A DNA stretch of 64,000 nt from JARLGU01 sp036504535 (lineage in GTDB: Bacteria > Armatimonadota > Armatimonadia > Armatimonadales > Capsulimonadaceae): NCBI GenBank assembly GCA_036504535.1, contig DASXUY010000040.1, positions 496,001-560,000 on the forward strand, written 5' to 3'. This document shows positions 1-8,852 of this stretch, in pieces (position 1 is the first letter of the stretch; every line of letters starts with the position of its first letter). The notes beneath the pieces are model-generated. The model made no database searches and was not told where the DNA came from. It saw only the letters and a list, made by a program, of their open reading frames with translations. A program made the translations under genes and the position numbers.

Positions 1-1
1 C

Positions 2-1114
2 GCTAAGTTGCAGTCTCCTGTATCCGCTCACGACCGCGTGGGTAGCGAGTCGGTGATTACCAAGGCCGCGTCGGTAATCGAGCCATCGATTGTGACAATC
101 GATGTCGAAAGCAAGCCGATGGCGCAGCCCGTCAATCCGTTTGCCGGCGACCCGTTCTTCCGGAGATTCTTCGGAGAGCAGAATGTTCAACCTCGACGCA
201 GCAAGGGCGTAGGCTCAGGCGTCATCATCAGCGAAGACGGTTATATCATTACGAACAACCATGTGGTTGCAAACGCAGATACCGTCAAGGTGATGCTGAG
301 CAACGGTAAGGGATACCGGGCTAAGGTAATTGGTGCGGACACGACCAGCGATATCGCTGTGGTCAAAATCGAAGCTCCAACCGAAAAGCTTGTCGCAGCG
401 CAGCTAGGTGACTCGAAGAGCCTCCGGGTTGGTGACATGGTGATTGCCGCTGGCAACCCGCTAAATATTGGTACGACGGTTACGTTTGGTATTGTCAGCG
501 CCCTTGGACATCGCAACAGCGAGGTCACGGGACCGACGTCGATGGCTAACGACATAATCCAGACTGACGCGGCAATTAACCCGGGCAACTCGGGCGGAGC
601 GCTCGCGGACATGGAAGGCCGCGTCGTTGGTATCAACGAGGCGATTATCTCGCCAAACGGCTCGTTCATCGGCATCGGCCTAGCGATCCCAATCAGTACC
701 GCGAAGGACATAGCGTATCAGCTAATCAAGAGTGGGCGTGTGGTGCGACCTTACGTTGGAATTGGCTACGTTCCGATCAAGACTGTTCCTGAAGCCGACC
801 GAGCGAAGGTTGGGATAACGACCAAGGGAGACACTGGTGTTGTTGTTACCAATGTTTACGCGAACAGCCCAGCTGCTGGCGCGAACCTGCGCCTTTACGA
901 TGTGATCCTCGACGCAAACGGCGTTGCGCTAGACGATAGCCATCCACTGCAGGCCGAAATCGCAAAGCTTCCAGTGGGCGGCTCCCTCGTCCTACGCATC
1001 GCGCGTGGGTCAGAGACAAAACTAGTGACTATCAAGGTTGGCGAAATGCCGAAGGACTTCGGCGCTGCTCGTCAGGAACAGGATCAAGATCCTGGTGACG
1101 GACAGATGCCGTAA
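2..1114 (+). CDS. HtrA/DegP-family serine protease, 5' end outside window
   Basis: Trypsin-like serine endoprotease of the HtrA/DegP family, expected to act in the periplasm or at the membrane in protein quality control. Counting from the first in-frame TTG at 8, the catalytic His lies in TNNHVV (about residue 85), Asp in TTSDIAVV (about 115) and Ser in NPGNSGGAL (about 195). A single PDZ domain follows (about 255-345), then a short acidic tail. The frame has no stop between base 2 and the TTG, so the signal peptide or membrane anchor and the true start are probably upstream of the window. A rho-independent terminator follows 27 bases after the stop. One PDZ domain fits HhoA/DegS-like members better than two-PDZ DegP. 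Confidence 0.92.
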   Translation, partial: AKLQSPVSAHDRVGSESVITKAASVIEPSIVTIDVESKPMAQPVNPFAGDPFFRRFFGEQNVQPRRSKGVGSGVIISEDGYIITNNHVVANADTVKVMLSNGKGYRAKVIGADTTSDIAVVKIEAPTEKLVAAQLGDSKSLRVGDMVIAAGNPLNIGTTVTFGIVSALGHRNSEVTGPTSMANDIIQTDAAINPGNSGGALADMEGRVVGINEAIISPNGSFIGIGLAIPISTAKDIAYQLIKSGRVVRPYVGIGYVPIKTVPEADRAKVGITTKGDTGVVVTNVYANSPAAGANLRLYDVILDANGVALDDSHPLQAEIAKLPVGGSLVLRIARGSETKLVTIKVGEMPKDFGAARQEQDQDPGDGQMP

Positions 1115-1141
1115 AGAAGACCGACTAGGAAATCGTTCTAG

Positions 1142-1180
1142 AGGCCGATCTGGGAAGCCAGATCGGCCTTTATTTGTTTC
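1142..1180 (+). terminator. Rho-independent terminator after the HtrA gene
   Basis: A perfect 12-bp stem (1142-1153 with 1158-1169), four-base loop, then a T-rich run TTTATTTG. It directly follows the protease stop codon. Confidence 0.9.
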
Positions 1181-1221
1181 GTAGACCAACGTGAAACAAT
1201 GCCGGTGGGATGTCCATTCTT

Positions 1222-1271
1222 GACCCCATCCCCGCGGTCTCGGGGCCTTCCCGAAGCGGGAAGGAAATTTC
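1222..1271 (+). repeat. Dispersed repeat family C, copy 1 (diverged)
   Basis: This short element resembles 45168-45219 and 53258-53309. The most conserved part is the hairpin around CTTCCCGAAGCGGGAAG followed by GGAAATTTC; the upstream half (ACCCC..CCCGC..CTCGG) is looser than in the other two copies. It lies between the convergent HtrA and DinB-like genes. Membership rests on eye alignment. Confidence 0.55.
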
Positions 1272-1328
1272 ACATCGACAATTCGAGTTTAGATTGTCCT
1301 CGGCGGAGCGGAGATTCCTGCAACCGGG

Positions 1329-1793
1329 CTAGTCGAGGCAGCCGTACATGGACGCGATGTAGTTGATTTGGCCCTGATGGTAGTACATGTTCCAGTAGGA
1401 GTAGGCAGCGACTTCGGCGCAAGTTTGAGGGCCCCACGGCATGGGGATGGTTACGTCGAGATCTTCAGTAGGATAGCTCTTGATGGTTTCGACTAGCTTG
1501 GCGACGTTCTCTTTGAGCAGCGCAAGGCACGCGGCTTCGTCGACTTCAAGCTTGGCCTTCGCGGTCTCGTACTCGGTGAAGTCATCGCTCATAGTCCATG
1601 CCTTAGCGACGAGCATGTCTACTGAAGCCCCAGCCAGGAGAGCGCACTCGGCCATCTGGTGCATTGCGCTGCGGGCTTTACCCATGGGCACAATGGTTCT
1701 CTTATCGGCTGGCAATCGGTTGAGGGCAGCAACGAGTTCGTCGGCTACGCCTGCCATCTGTCCAGCTAGAAACGATTGTAGTGTTTGTGACAT
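1329..1793 (-). CDS. DinB-like four-helix metal-binding protein
   Basis: Member of the DinB/YfiT-like superfamily, small four-helix-bundle proteins that usually bind a divalent metal through three His. The 154-aa length fits the family. A candidate ligand is His45 (SAMHQMAE) at the end of the second helical stretch, and another is His139 near the C-terminus (MYYHQGQINY, the typical HxGQI-type motif). A middle His is not obvious, so metal binding is uncertain. The ATG is preceded by AAAGGAACCCTCA, a good ribosome site. Family members act in thiol transfer (mycothiol or bacillithiol) or DNA-damage-induced functions; the substrate cannot be predicted here. The gene stands alone, leftward. Confidence 0.75.
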   Translation of the reverse strand: MSQTLQSFLAGQMAGVADELVAALNRLPADKRTIVPMGKARSAMHQMAECALLAGASVDMLVAKAWTMSDDFTEYETAKAKLEVDEAACLALLKENVAKLVETIKSYPTEDLDVTIPMPWGPQTCAEVAAYSYWNMYYHQGQINYIASMYGCLD

Positions 1794-2077
1794 TGAGGGT
1801 TCCTTTATGTGTGTTCTGATTCAGCCAATATTGAGAGTCAGTCGGCCATGCTTAACGAGCGGCCGAGCGCCTATTTTACGCACATCCGTTCGTGACGCGA
1901 CAATTTATACCACATGGGTTTCGGCGTTGTCAATGGGGCAATGCTTATCGTTTTTTGCTAGATTCTGACCGAGCGGATAGCGGCGGTTTCGAACCTGAGG
2001 AAATACCCCCAAGCTCGCATTGCCTTCCCATTGAGTCATCAGTCAGGGCAAATACAATCAACCGCGTGGTGTCGTTC

Positions 2078-3211
2078 CTATTGTCGCGGGTGGAGCACCC
2101 AGTCGCTGTCGGCAGCGTTATGCGCTTCCCACGCACTGGCTTCCCAGTTGTCGAGAAGAACGTTGTTGTCCGGACACCATGGTGGAATGTCGACTACGAG
2201 AAACTCTGCGAGAGTGGCGATATAAGGCTCATACATTCCCGCGAGGCGGTTGAGTTCGTCAAAATCAACGGGATGCTCAAATGGCACGGTAACTTCGGTC
2301 AGTCGCGCGACCAGTGCTGCTGCCTGCTCCTGGCTGAGACGGCGCGTCTCACTAAAGGACGGCTTCGTGTTGAGAATGAGGGTTAGGTCGATGAGTGCGT
2401 GTCGACACATGGCGAATGTGAGGCGCGCCTGGCGATTTGCTGGTCCGCCCACCCCAGCGATAACAAGAGCGCACGTATCGAGAAGGCAGGTCATCGAGGC
2501 GAGCCACGACTGACGATCATGCTGTGATCGATAGAATACGAGTGTTGGATACGACAGGTGGCTTTCAAGGAGATCTGCAGCCCACCGTTCCCACTCGGCC
2601 AGCAGTTCACCCAGAGCACACGGGCCAAGCTTTTCGGACGCATGCCGCCGCAAGAGTTCGAACGCTGTTGGAGGAGAGCCCGCGCGTGCATCGAGCATTG
2701 AAATTGCTACTTCGCGCTTTGAAAACCCGGCGTAGAGCACCGGGAGATAGCCGATAACGATCGCAAGGAATCCAAAGCCAACGCCAGCCTCAGTGACAGA
2801 AATGCATCGTCCGATGGGGTTAAGCGGGGTAACGTCGCCGTACCCCAATGTGAAGAGTGTTGTCCCGCTCAGGTAAACGTCGCTCCAGAAGCCTGGGCGG
2901 GCTTCAGGGCCCCTGATGGGACTGTGGACACCCCACTGGAGCATGCCGAACGCGAAGACCAGGAGTGTGGCCCACAGCGCCATCAGGGTAATGAGGCTTA
3001 GCGGGCCGAATGTCCACAGGTGCGCCTCGCGTTTGTTCCCAGCTGCTATACGCCGTCCAGCCCACCGCCAAAGTGCCCAACCGTGCGTAAAGAACAGTGC
3101 TGTGAGGCGCAGGTTAGAGTTAGCGCTGCGCGGAACGACGAGGGTCTGGAACGCATCCGCGAGCACGAACGCGAGGAGCGCTAATCCGAATACTGCTACG
3201 ACGAACTCCAA
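2078..3211 (-). CDS. Two-helix potassium channel-like protein
   Basis: Inner-membrane ion channel of the Ion_trans_2 type. An N-terminal hydrophobic segment (1-25) is followed by a helix at about 70-92, a pore loop with the filter TLGYGDV (121-127), and a third helix at about 140-162. The remaining ~215 residues are cytoplasmic and resemble no RCK/TrkA-N domain that I can recognise: no Rossmann GxGxxG motif is visible. The start used is TTG at 3209-3211 with only weak ribosome-site sequence upstream. It lies 72 bases downstream of the ABC ATPase gene on the same strand, so it could be the last gene of that transcript. The K+ filter is seen; the gating signal is unknown. Confidence 0.82.
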   Translation of the reverse strand: MEFVVAVFGLALLAFVLADAFQTLVVPRSANSNLRLTALFFTHGWALWRWAGRRIAAGNKREAHLWTFGPLSLITLMALWATLLVFAFGMLQWGVHSPIRGPEARPGFWSDVYLSGTTLFTLGYGDVTPLNPIGRCISVTEAGVGFGFLAIVIGYLPVLYAGFSKREVAISMLDARAGSPPTAFELLRRHASEKLGPCALGELLAEWERWAADLLESHLSYPTLVFYRSQHDRQSWLASMTCLLDTCALVIAGVGGPANRQARLTFAMCRHALIDLTLILNTKPSFSETRRLSQEQAAALVARLTEVTVPFEHPVDFDELNRLAGMYEPYIATLAEFLVVDIPPWCPDNNVLLDNWEASAWEAHNAADSDWVLHPRQ

Positions 3212-3283
3212 CGCTATTCACCGCCACTTCTTCTGTCAGAGCCAGTGTAACTCGAATGGCGTATCCGGATTACACTCGCTACA

Positions 3284-4099
3284 TCATAATCGCTGAAACA
3301 GATCCCGTATCTCCTGGCGCAACGCGAGATATTCTGGCATAGTGGAAATACCTTCCTGATAGGCTAACCCACAATCGATCAGGTTGTATGATTTTTGAAT
3401 ACGCGCACCTGGAATTGGTTTCCCCTCGCCGTCACGATCTCGACCGAGCACCCAGATAGTATCAGCGACTTCAAGAGCAGAGCTGATGTCGTGCGTAACA
3501 ACGATAAAGGTTTTGAGTTCGTCGGACTGCGCCATCTCTTCGATGAACTTGATTACTTCTTGTAGCGCGACAACGTCGAGGCCGGAAAACGGCTCGTCCA
3601 TCAGGAGAAAATGCTCGGAGCACATGAACTGCTGAGCAATGGCGACACGCTGTCGTTGACCACCGGAGAGCTGAACAGGATACTTAGAGGCGTGCTCGGC
3701 GAGTCCGAAGCGGTCAAGGAGACCGAGAGCTTTCTTCTTCTTGTCGGGACCATCGGAGGCTGCAACCATGAGATTGCCCATAACTGTCCGATGTGCAAAT
3801 AAGGGATAATTCTGAGCCACGACGCCAACCATGCCGCGTTGGACTTCCGTCTGGTCCGCGTTTACCAGCACTCTGCCCGAGTCGGGAGCTGACAGGCCAG
3901 CGAGGATGCGAAACAGGCACGTTTTGCCCATCCCGGACGGCCCGAGAAGCGCAACGACCTGCCCCTGCTTAACGCCTGGGCGAACGATGTTTTTGATCTC
4001 TATGTTAACGTCTCTAAGGACAGGTCGGTCGCCATAGGATAGGTTGATACCTTCAACCCTGAGGAGCGTCTCTTTGAGTTCGTACTGTACGGTTGCCAT
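3284..4099 (-). CDS. ABC transporter ATPase, NitT/TauT type
   Basis: Cytoplasmic nucleotide-binding subunit of an ABC importer resembling nitrate/sulfonate/taurine systems. Walker A is GPSGMGKT, the signature is LSGGQRQR, Walker B is FLLMDEPF and the H-loop His is in VVTHD. The 271-aa length is normal. The ATG directly abuts the permease stop codon (the permease stop is 4100-4102) and its ribosome site GGAG lies inside the permease gene, which implies translational coupling. The C-terminal ~50 residues after the H-loop, containing RDRDGEGKPIPGARI, are somewhat longer than in core NitT ATPases. The substrate cannot be read from this subunit; see the neighbouring OmpA-fused binding protein. Confidence 0.9.
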   Translation of the reverse strand: MATVQYELKETLLRVEGINLSYGDRPVLRDVNIEIKNIVRPGVKQGQVVALLGPSGMGKTCLFRILAGLSAPDSGRVLVNADQTEVQRGMVGVVAQNYPLFAHRTVMGNLMVAASDGPDKKKKALGLLDRFGLAEHASKYPVQLSGGQRQRVAIAQQFMCSEHFLLMDEPFSGLDVVALQEVIKFIEEMAQSDELKTFIVVTHDISSALEVADTIWVLGRDRDGEGKPIPGARIQKSYNLIDCGLAYQEGISTMPEYLALRQEIRDLFQRL

Positions 4100-5020
4100 T
4101 TACTTGCGCTCCAGTGTTAGGTCGGCGTATGGACAGACTATAGATCGAATAAATCCGATGGCGAAATCCTGCACAAGGCCAATGATAAGGATAACGATTT
4201 GAATAGCAAATACCGCCGCCAGGATAAAGTGCTTGCTCTCGCCTAGCAGCATCGCCCCCACCCCGCCTTCCGATCGGACGATCCCCTCAACCATTGTGAG
4301 CATCATCCAGCCCATCGCTGCATTCTGGCGTAGCACTTCGAATGCCTTATCTATTGTGCCAAGGATGACGACTTCCCAAACAACCCGCCACTCTCCCATT
4401 CGAAGCGTTCTAGCGTAGTCGAAGTCTGCTTTCGGTATCGCTGCAATGACCGCTGCCATCGAGGTAACGTAGAAGACAGTCACGGCAAAGACAAGCAGTG
4501 AGGTTTTCAGCAAATGGCCGCCGCCGAATATCAAGGTGAAGATAAACGTAAAGCCGACCAGGCTGAGAAAGCGCCCTTTTGAGATGGCAGCGACAAGAGG
4601 GCGGAACACTGGAATGACAGTTAAGTAGGCAAGGCCCAACGAAATCAGCGATGACCACGCTAGTGCTTCGAGGTTAAGTTTGAAGCTGATTGCAAGCTCC
4701 TGCCCCAAGCCCTGGGTCATCCATAAATTCTTTAGGGACGCGAGAACTTCGCCAGGCTGCGGGAGCACCTTGAAGGGCGATTTCCACCAGATGAGCAGCG
4801 CTATAGCCACCTCTACCCAGATAATGACCTGCATCGCTCCGGGTGAAATTGCTCTGTTAGGTAGGAACGCATCAATAAAATCGTTCCTGGGATGGCGCTT
4901 GTTGGGCTTGAGGTCGCCAACTGACATGGCGTGACTGCCTTGAGCTCCGGCTATGGCTTCGGGCTTAGGTTTCGCTGCATCGGCCAAGGCGGATGGTGCT
5001 GAATTGGAGGGATCTTCCAC
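4100..5020 (-). CDS. ABC transporter permease, NitT/TauT type
   Basis: Membrane subunit pairing with the adjacent ATPase. About 65 hydrophilic N-terminal residues (rich in Ala, Pro, Ser) precede six predicted helices beginning near AMQVIIWVEVAIALLIWW. The cytoplasmic coupling segment DYARTLRMGEWRVVWEVVI corresponds to the EAA loop of binding-protein-dependent permeases. The start is GTG at 5018-5020, with GGAG seven bases upstream. The unusually long hydrophilic N-terminal tail could be an interaction arm. A strong hairpin (5043-5076) separates this gene from the binding-protein gene upstream. Confidence 0.88.
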   Translation of the reverse strand: MEDPSNSAPSALADAAKPKPEAIAGAQGSHAMSVGDLKPNKRHPRNDFIDAFLPNRAISPGAMQVIIWVEVAIALLIWWKSPFKVLPQPGEVLASLKNLWMTQGLGQELAISFKLNLEALAWSSLISLGLAYLTVIPVFRPLVAAISKGRFLSLVGFTFIFTLIFGGGHLLKTSLLVFAVTVFYVTSMAAVIAAIPKADFDYARTLRMGEWRVVWEVVILGTIDKAFEVLRQNAAMGWMMLTMVEGIVRSEGGVGAMLLGESKHFILAAVFAIQIVILIIGLVQDFAIGFIRSIVCPYADLTLERK

Positions 5021-5042
5021 TACATTACTCCGGTGGAGACAA

Positions 5043-5076
5043 CGCGCTCGCGAGCACGAGTGTGTTCGCGAGCGCG
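5043..5076 (-). other. Intergenic hairpin in the ABC/OmpA operon
   Basis: A perfect 11-bp stem (CGCGCTCGCGA paired with TCGCGAGCGCG) and a 12-base loop fill most of the 63-base gap between the binding-protein gene and the permease gene. There is no T-run on either strand, so it is more likely an mRNA-processing or stabilising hairpin giving unequal subunit levels, as known for malE-malF REP hairpins, than a terminator. That role is inferred. Confidence 0.7.
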
Positions 5077-5083
5077 CATCTGT

Positions 5084-6880
5084 TTAGTTCGCCGCGCGGA
5101 GAATGATCTCCACGCGTCGGTTGGCCGCGCGACCTTCGTTGGTCGAGTTCGGCGCGATTGGATTGTCTTCACCGTGTGCGAACACGCGAATTCGCTTGTC
5201 GGGGAAATTAACCGGGTGGCGTGCCTTGAGCCAGTTCTTGACTGCAAACGCGCGTGCCTCGGAGAGCGGTTTGCTCTTGCGAGGATCGCCCTGGTTGTCT
5301 GTGTGACCATGGATTTCGATCACTGTACCGCTGGCGACAAGCAGTTCCCTGCTGAGTTGATCGAGGAGTTTTTTCGCATCAGACGAGAACTGATTGCTGC
5401 CGGGCTCGAAGTGAATTGCCCACGACCGGCGGCTAATGACTGGCGACGATGTGGTCGGGGCATATTGCGGCTTCGCAGCAGCGATCACTGTAGCCGATGG
5501 CGCGACAGCTTTCGCGACAGCCTGCAAGTATGTCGTGTCGATCACGTCACTTGCAGCTGGATGGCTGGGGACGAGCGATGGATACTGCGAGACGACCAAA
5601 TCGCCGAACACGGTGTATGTTGCTGCGACGAGGTTAGCTGACCCCGGTACTAGGCCGAAGGCCAGCAGGCTGTCGCTCAGGTTGTTGGAGCTTGACCCGC
5701 CTAGCTCAACTTGAACGCCCGTCTTGTCGGTTTCGGTGGTTCCCTTGTAGTACTTTTCCCAGAACGCTGGTCCCGTATTTGCCTCATGGTAAACCACGTC
5801 ACTGATTTCGGCAGCGTGGCGAAGAGCTGCGGGGTTTGATTTAACCTGATCACCGCCTTCGGCGATTGCAGCGATCATGGCTTCGGTCAGCTGGGAGTTA
5901 TTTTTCAGCCACTTGTCGATGCCAATCACAACGCAGGGCATCTGCGAGCTGTATTCCTTGGTGGATGCAATCGAGACGAGGCCGCCTTTTTCCTTGGCAA
6001 CCGTCGTGTCGCCGGGGGTCCATGTGACGACGGCGTTTACGGTGATTTTGCGTGTTTCACCGGTGCGCTTGCCGTTACGGACGACGGGGCGTGTTTCAGA
6101 ATAGCCTGCAACGTACTTCTGCGCGGCATCGATATAGTCGGATGCGTTCACCCAGTTGAGAGCGTCGGGGTCATATGTCTTTTCGTCGGGATTGGTGCGA
6201 AGACCATTATCGCCGAGCCATTTTTGCGCGATGTTCCAGTCGCCGTCACGCAACACACCAGCGCACACGCCGCCCTTTGAGGCAGATGGGGTGGCCTTCC
6301 AGGATGGCGGGCCCATGAACTTGTCTTCGCCGTGCGAATAGCCGATGGCGTCGATGATCTTGGCCTTATATTCTGGACCAATCCGGGCAAGTTGAGGGTT
6401 CAAGCCAGCCAGAAATGCCGCGCTGCCATCACCCATGATCGTGACGAACTGCACGCCCTTGGACGGGTTGGCGTCGCCCCTGCTAAGCTCGGTGGCAAAC
6501 GTTACGAGTGCTTCCTGCAGCTTGCTGTTGTCGTCCTGTCGCTGGAAGATGAAGTTGACCCCGTGCTTGCACATGAGGCTGCCGGTGGTCGATTGCGGGC
6601 CACCATTTGCGAGGAGCATGCCCATCTGGGCATTCCATGCGTAGCCGAGGAGGCGAACCTCCTGGTTGTTGGGCAATCCGGGCTTGGCACCGGGGGCGGA
6701 ATAGGCCGCACCCGTGCCTTGCGACACGGATGAGTTGTCGGGAAGGTTAATCTTGGTCGGAACAGTGGATTCAATCGGCTTCGCATTTGGAGCGAGGACG
6801 TTCCAATAACGCCACGCGCCGACGGCAACTCCGATAACCAGGATCAGTAGTACGATTTTTCCAACAGGTGTAAGTTTCAT
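5084..6880 (-). CDS. Membrane-anchored substrate-binding protein fused to an OmpA domain
   Basis: This 598-aa protein has an uncleaved-looking N-terminal helix (about 8-24), a Pro/Ser linker, a type 2 periplasmic-binding-protein-like region (about 55-430) and an OmpA/MotB peptidoglycan-binding domain (about 485-598). The last is recognised from EIHGHTDNQG, LSEARAFAVKNWL and NEGRAANRRVEI. The ATG has AAGGAG eight bases upstream. The layout implies a binding protein tethered at one end to the inner membrane and at the other to peptidoglycan, next to its own permease and ATPase. Ordinary ABC binding proteins lack the OmpA part. Ligand unknown: the binding region is only generally like phosphate/NitT-type proteins. 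It is the third gene of a five-gene leftward cluster. Confidence 0.85.
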   Translation of the reverse strand: MKLTPVGKIVLLILVIGVAVGAWRYWNVLAPNAKPIESTVPTKINLPDNSSVSQGTGAAYSAPGAKPGLPNNQEVRLLGYAWNAQMGMLLANGGPQSTTGSLMCKHGVNFIFQRQDDNSKLQEALVTFATELSRGDANPSKGVQFVTIMGDGSAAFLAGLNPQLARIGPEYKAKIIDAIGYSHGEDKFMGPPSWKATPSASKGGVCAGVLRDGDWNIAQKWLGDNGLRTNPDEKTYDPDALNWVNASDYIDAAQKYVAGYSETRPVVRNGKRTGETRKITVNAVVTWTPGDTTVAKEKGGLVSIASTKEYSSQMPCVVIGIDKWLKNNSQLTEAMIAAIAEGGDQVKSNPAALRHAAEISDVVYHEANTGPAFWEKYYKGTTETDKTGVQVELGGSSSNNLSDSLLAFGLVPGSANLVAATYTVFGDLVVSQYPSLVPSHPAASDVIDTTYLQAVAKAVAPSATVIAAAKPQYAPTTSSPVISRRSWAIHFEPGSNQFSSDAKKLLDQLSRELLVASGTVIEIHGHTDNQGDPRKSKPLSEARAFAVKNWLKARHPVNFPDKRIRVFAHGEDNPIAPNSTNEGRAANRRVEIILRAAN

Positions 6881-6960
6881 TTGTCACTCTCCTTAGAGAA
6901 TTACGGCTCAATTGGGCCTATGGACCTTTTGTAATCCAAACTAAATCGTCGTTCATGCGC

Positions 6961-7638
6961 CTAACGCGACGCGAGTTTTGACGGGGGAACGTCGAGACTA
7001 AAGAACTCGAGAACGTCATCAAGTTCATCGCTCTTTTCGGTGCAGCGCTTCTCCACTTCCATGAGGCTGGCCTGGGCTGCGGTCACACGCTGCTTGCGGT
7101 CTGCGATTTGCGCCATAAGCTGATCGATTTCACGTTCAGTGGCAGCGACCGCATCTTTGGTTTGTGACGTCAGCGATTCTGCGTAGGCAGTAAGCGCAGC
7201 CATCTTGCGGGAGGCGTCGGTGACGATAGACTCAGGCGATACGCCGATGGACTTGCCCATAGCGGTAAGAGTCACTTGAACCATCTGGCGCTTAGCCTGG
7301 ATGGGCAGGTCACCGGGAAGGGACTTAAGCATGTCGACCATTTGCTCAGCTGTGAACGCGACTGGTGTCAGGCCCGCCGCTTGATAGATAGCGTCGTAAT
7401 CGAGAGCGCCCGATGCACCGCCCGAAGCGAGGCTAGCATGTGGCGGAGCAGCCACCTTGATATCTTCAAGGTTTGGGCCATCCGAGTTGCGCACGATTTC
7501 AGCGACGGTCTTGGTTGCGGGCGCTGGGCGTTCGCTTCCGTAGGCCTCGAGTATTTCGTCGGTGCTCGATGTTGCCTCTTCCGGTGGCAACTCCACGAAG
7601 AGGCCAGCTGCTTTGCGCAGATTTTCTTTTAATCCCAT
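6961..7638 (-). CDS. Unknown cytoplasmic protein with C-terminal coiled coil
   Basis: I do not recognise a family. The 225-aa product has no signal peptide or membrane segment. Residues 1-75 are low-complexity and acidic, 80-150 look like a small helical domain (DYDAIYQAAGL through VSPESIVTDA), and about 150-210 form heptad-rich helix (TEREIDQLMAQIADRKQRV). AAGGAG lies eight bases before the ATG. It sits between another unknown coiled-coil membrane protein and the OmpA-fused binding protein, all leftward with gaps under 90 bases, so it is probably part of the same assembly. Function cannot be assigned. Confidence 0.75.
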   Translation of the reverse strand: MGLKENLRKAAGLFVELPPEEATSSTDEILEAYGSERPAPATKTVAEIVRNSDGPNLEDIKVAAPPHASLASGGASGALDYDAIYQAAGLTPVAFTAEQMVDMLKSLPGDLPIQAKRQMVQVTLTAMGKSIGVSPESIVTDASRKMAALTAYAESLTSQTKDAVAATEREIDQLMAQIADRKQRVTAAQASLMEVEKRCTEKSDELDDVLEFFSLDVPPSKLASR

Positions 7639-7727
7639 CGCTCAATCTCCTTCAATATCATGGTTCAACCAGCGTGTCCGCATTTCAGGTGCCGCAGGCT
7701 CTCTATACTCGTCAAAGCGCTTATTGG

Positions 7728-8603
7728 CTACGGCAGTTGTGACTGCTCATAGGGAGCGAGTTCTTCGAGGAGTTGCGTCATCGACTCAGTTTGATCGACC
7801 ACTCCTTCGATGTCGTTGACGACCTGCTCCGGCGATCGTGCGCGAACCTGATCGTTGATGAGTCCGAACGTATCTTCCAGTAGGTCGACCTGATATTGCA
7901 GATTTGTTCGGATCTTTCCGATCTTGGCTACACCTTCGTTTCGCTGTGTAAGCACCTCAATGCGTTTTTGCATCACGGCTTTTGTGTTCGGATCCTGTTC
8001 TTTGGCAAGTTCGCCGGAAAGAACATCGATCTGCTTCTTGTAGCTAGCTACTATGTCATCGGTCATCAAGATTATGCGCGCCGGACCCGGGAGCTGTGGA
8101 GGGTCGGTTGCCGACTGCACGAAAGCGGATACTCGCTTGTTGGTCGTTTCGGAGCCGCCGCATTCATCGCGCCACACTGATGTGAGGTAGCGACGGAACT
8201 CAAGCTCTTTGGTGGCGAAAACGAGGAATTTTTCAAGGAGATAGTCGAGCTTCCGGCCGATATCGATCAACCACGAATCGGTGCTGTCGTGGCTGCTTAT
8301 CTGCTGGCGAACATCCTCAAGCTTTTTGAACCGGTTCTGAGTCGCAAACTCCAGTTTAGGAAGAAGCTGAGCCTTCAAAGCCTCTCGCCGCCGGATAATC
8401 TCTTGCTCGCCACGCTTGTTCAGCCGGGATTCGTACCACTTGCTGTCGGGAACAAACAGAAGATACGCTGCTTCTGCAACGGCTCCTACAAGCAGGGGCA
8501 ACGGGCTGAGGGTAGCCACCGTCGCAGCGACGATTGTACTCAATCCGATAACATTTGCGCCTTCCTTCAACGCATGTACGTAGCGATTAGAACGAGTTGC
8601 CAT
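7728..8603 (-). CDS. Unknown membrane protein with long helical cytoplasmic region
   Basis: First gene of the five-gene leftward ABC/OmpA cluster; no family recognised. A hydrophobic hairpin at about residues 18-50 (IGLSTIVAATVATLSPLPLL, then AEAAYLLFV) anchors it in the membrane. The remaining ~240 residues are charged and mostly helical, with coiled-coil-like parts around 55-100, 185-230 and 250-285. There is no enzymatic motif. Together with the neighbouring coiled-coil protein it could form a cytoplasmic scaffold for the transporter; this is inferred from position only. The ribosome site is weak. Confidence 0.72.
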   Translation of the reverse strand: MATRSNRYVHALKEGANVIGLSTIVAATVATLSPLPLLVGAVAEAAYLLFVPDSKWYESRLNKRGEQEIIRRREALKAQLLPKLEFATQNRFKKLEDVRQQISSHDSTDSWLIDIGRKLDYLLEKFLVFATKELEFRRYLTSVWRDECGGSETTNKRVSAFVQSATDPPQLPGPARIILMTDDIVASYKKQIDVLSGELAKEQDPNTKAVMQKRIEVLTQRNEGVAKIGKIRTNLQYQVDLLEDTFGLINDQVRARSPEQVVNDIEGVVDQTESMTQLLEELAPYEQSQLP

Positions 8604-8852
8604 AGATTACATCAATAGAATAAACGAAAAACCAACTCGGGAGTCGGTCGCACCGTCAACGCCATACGTTGCGCTGCTTGAATAGGAGGACACAATTGCC
8701 TTGAATATGTTGCGGCATATAAGCGAAAGAGCGATAATCGATCTCAAACACTCTATGTCCCTCGCAATTTATACGGCGAAGCACAATATTCCTTCATAAT
8801 GTGCAGATCAGTTCCAGATTGACAATTACCAGAAGAAAATTCGTCAAATACA
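8604..8852. other. Divergent promoter region, no gene seen
   Basis: This is the upstream region shared by the leftward ABC/OmpA cluster and rightward hisS. It is AT-richer than its surroundings. TTGACA at 8819-8824, with TCAAAT 19 bases further on, is a possible weak hisS promoter whose start point would fall at the hairpin beginning at 8853. I see no coding potential. Confidence 0.4.
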
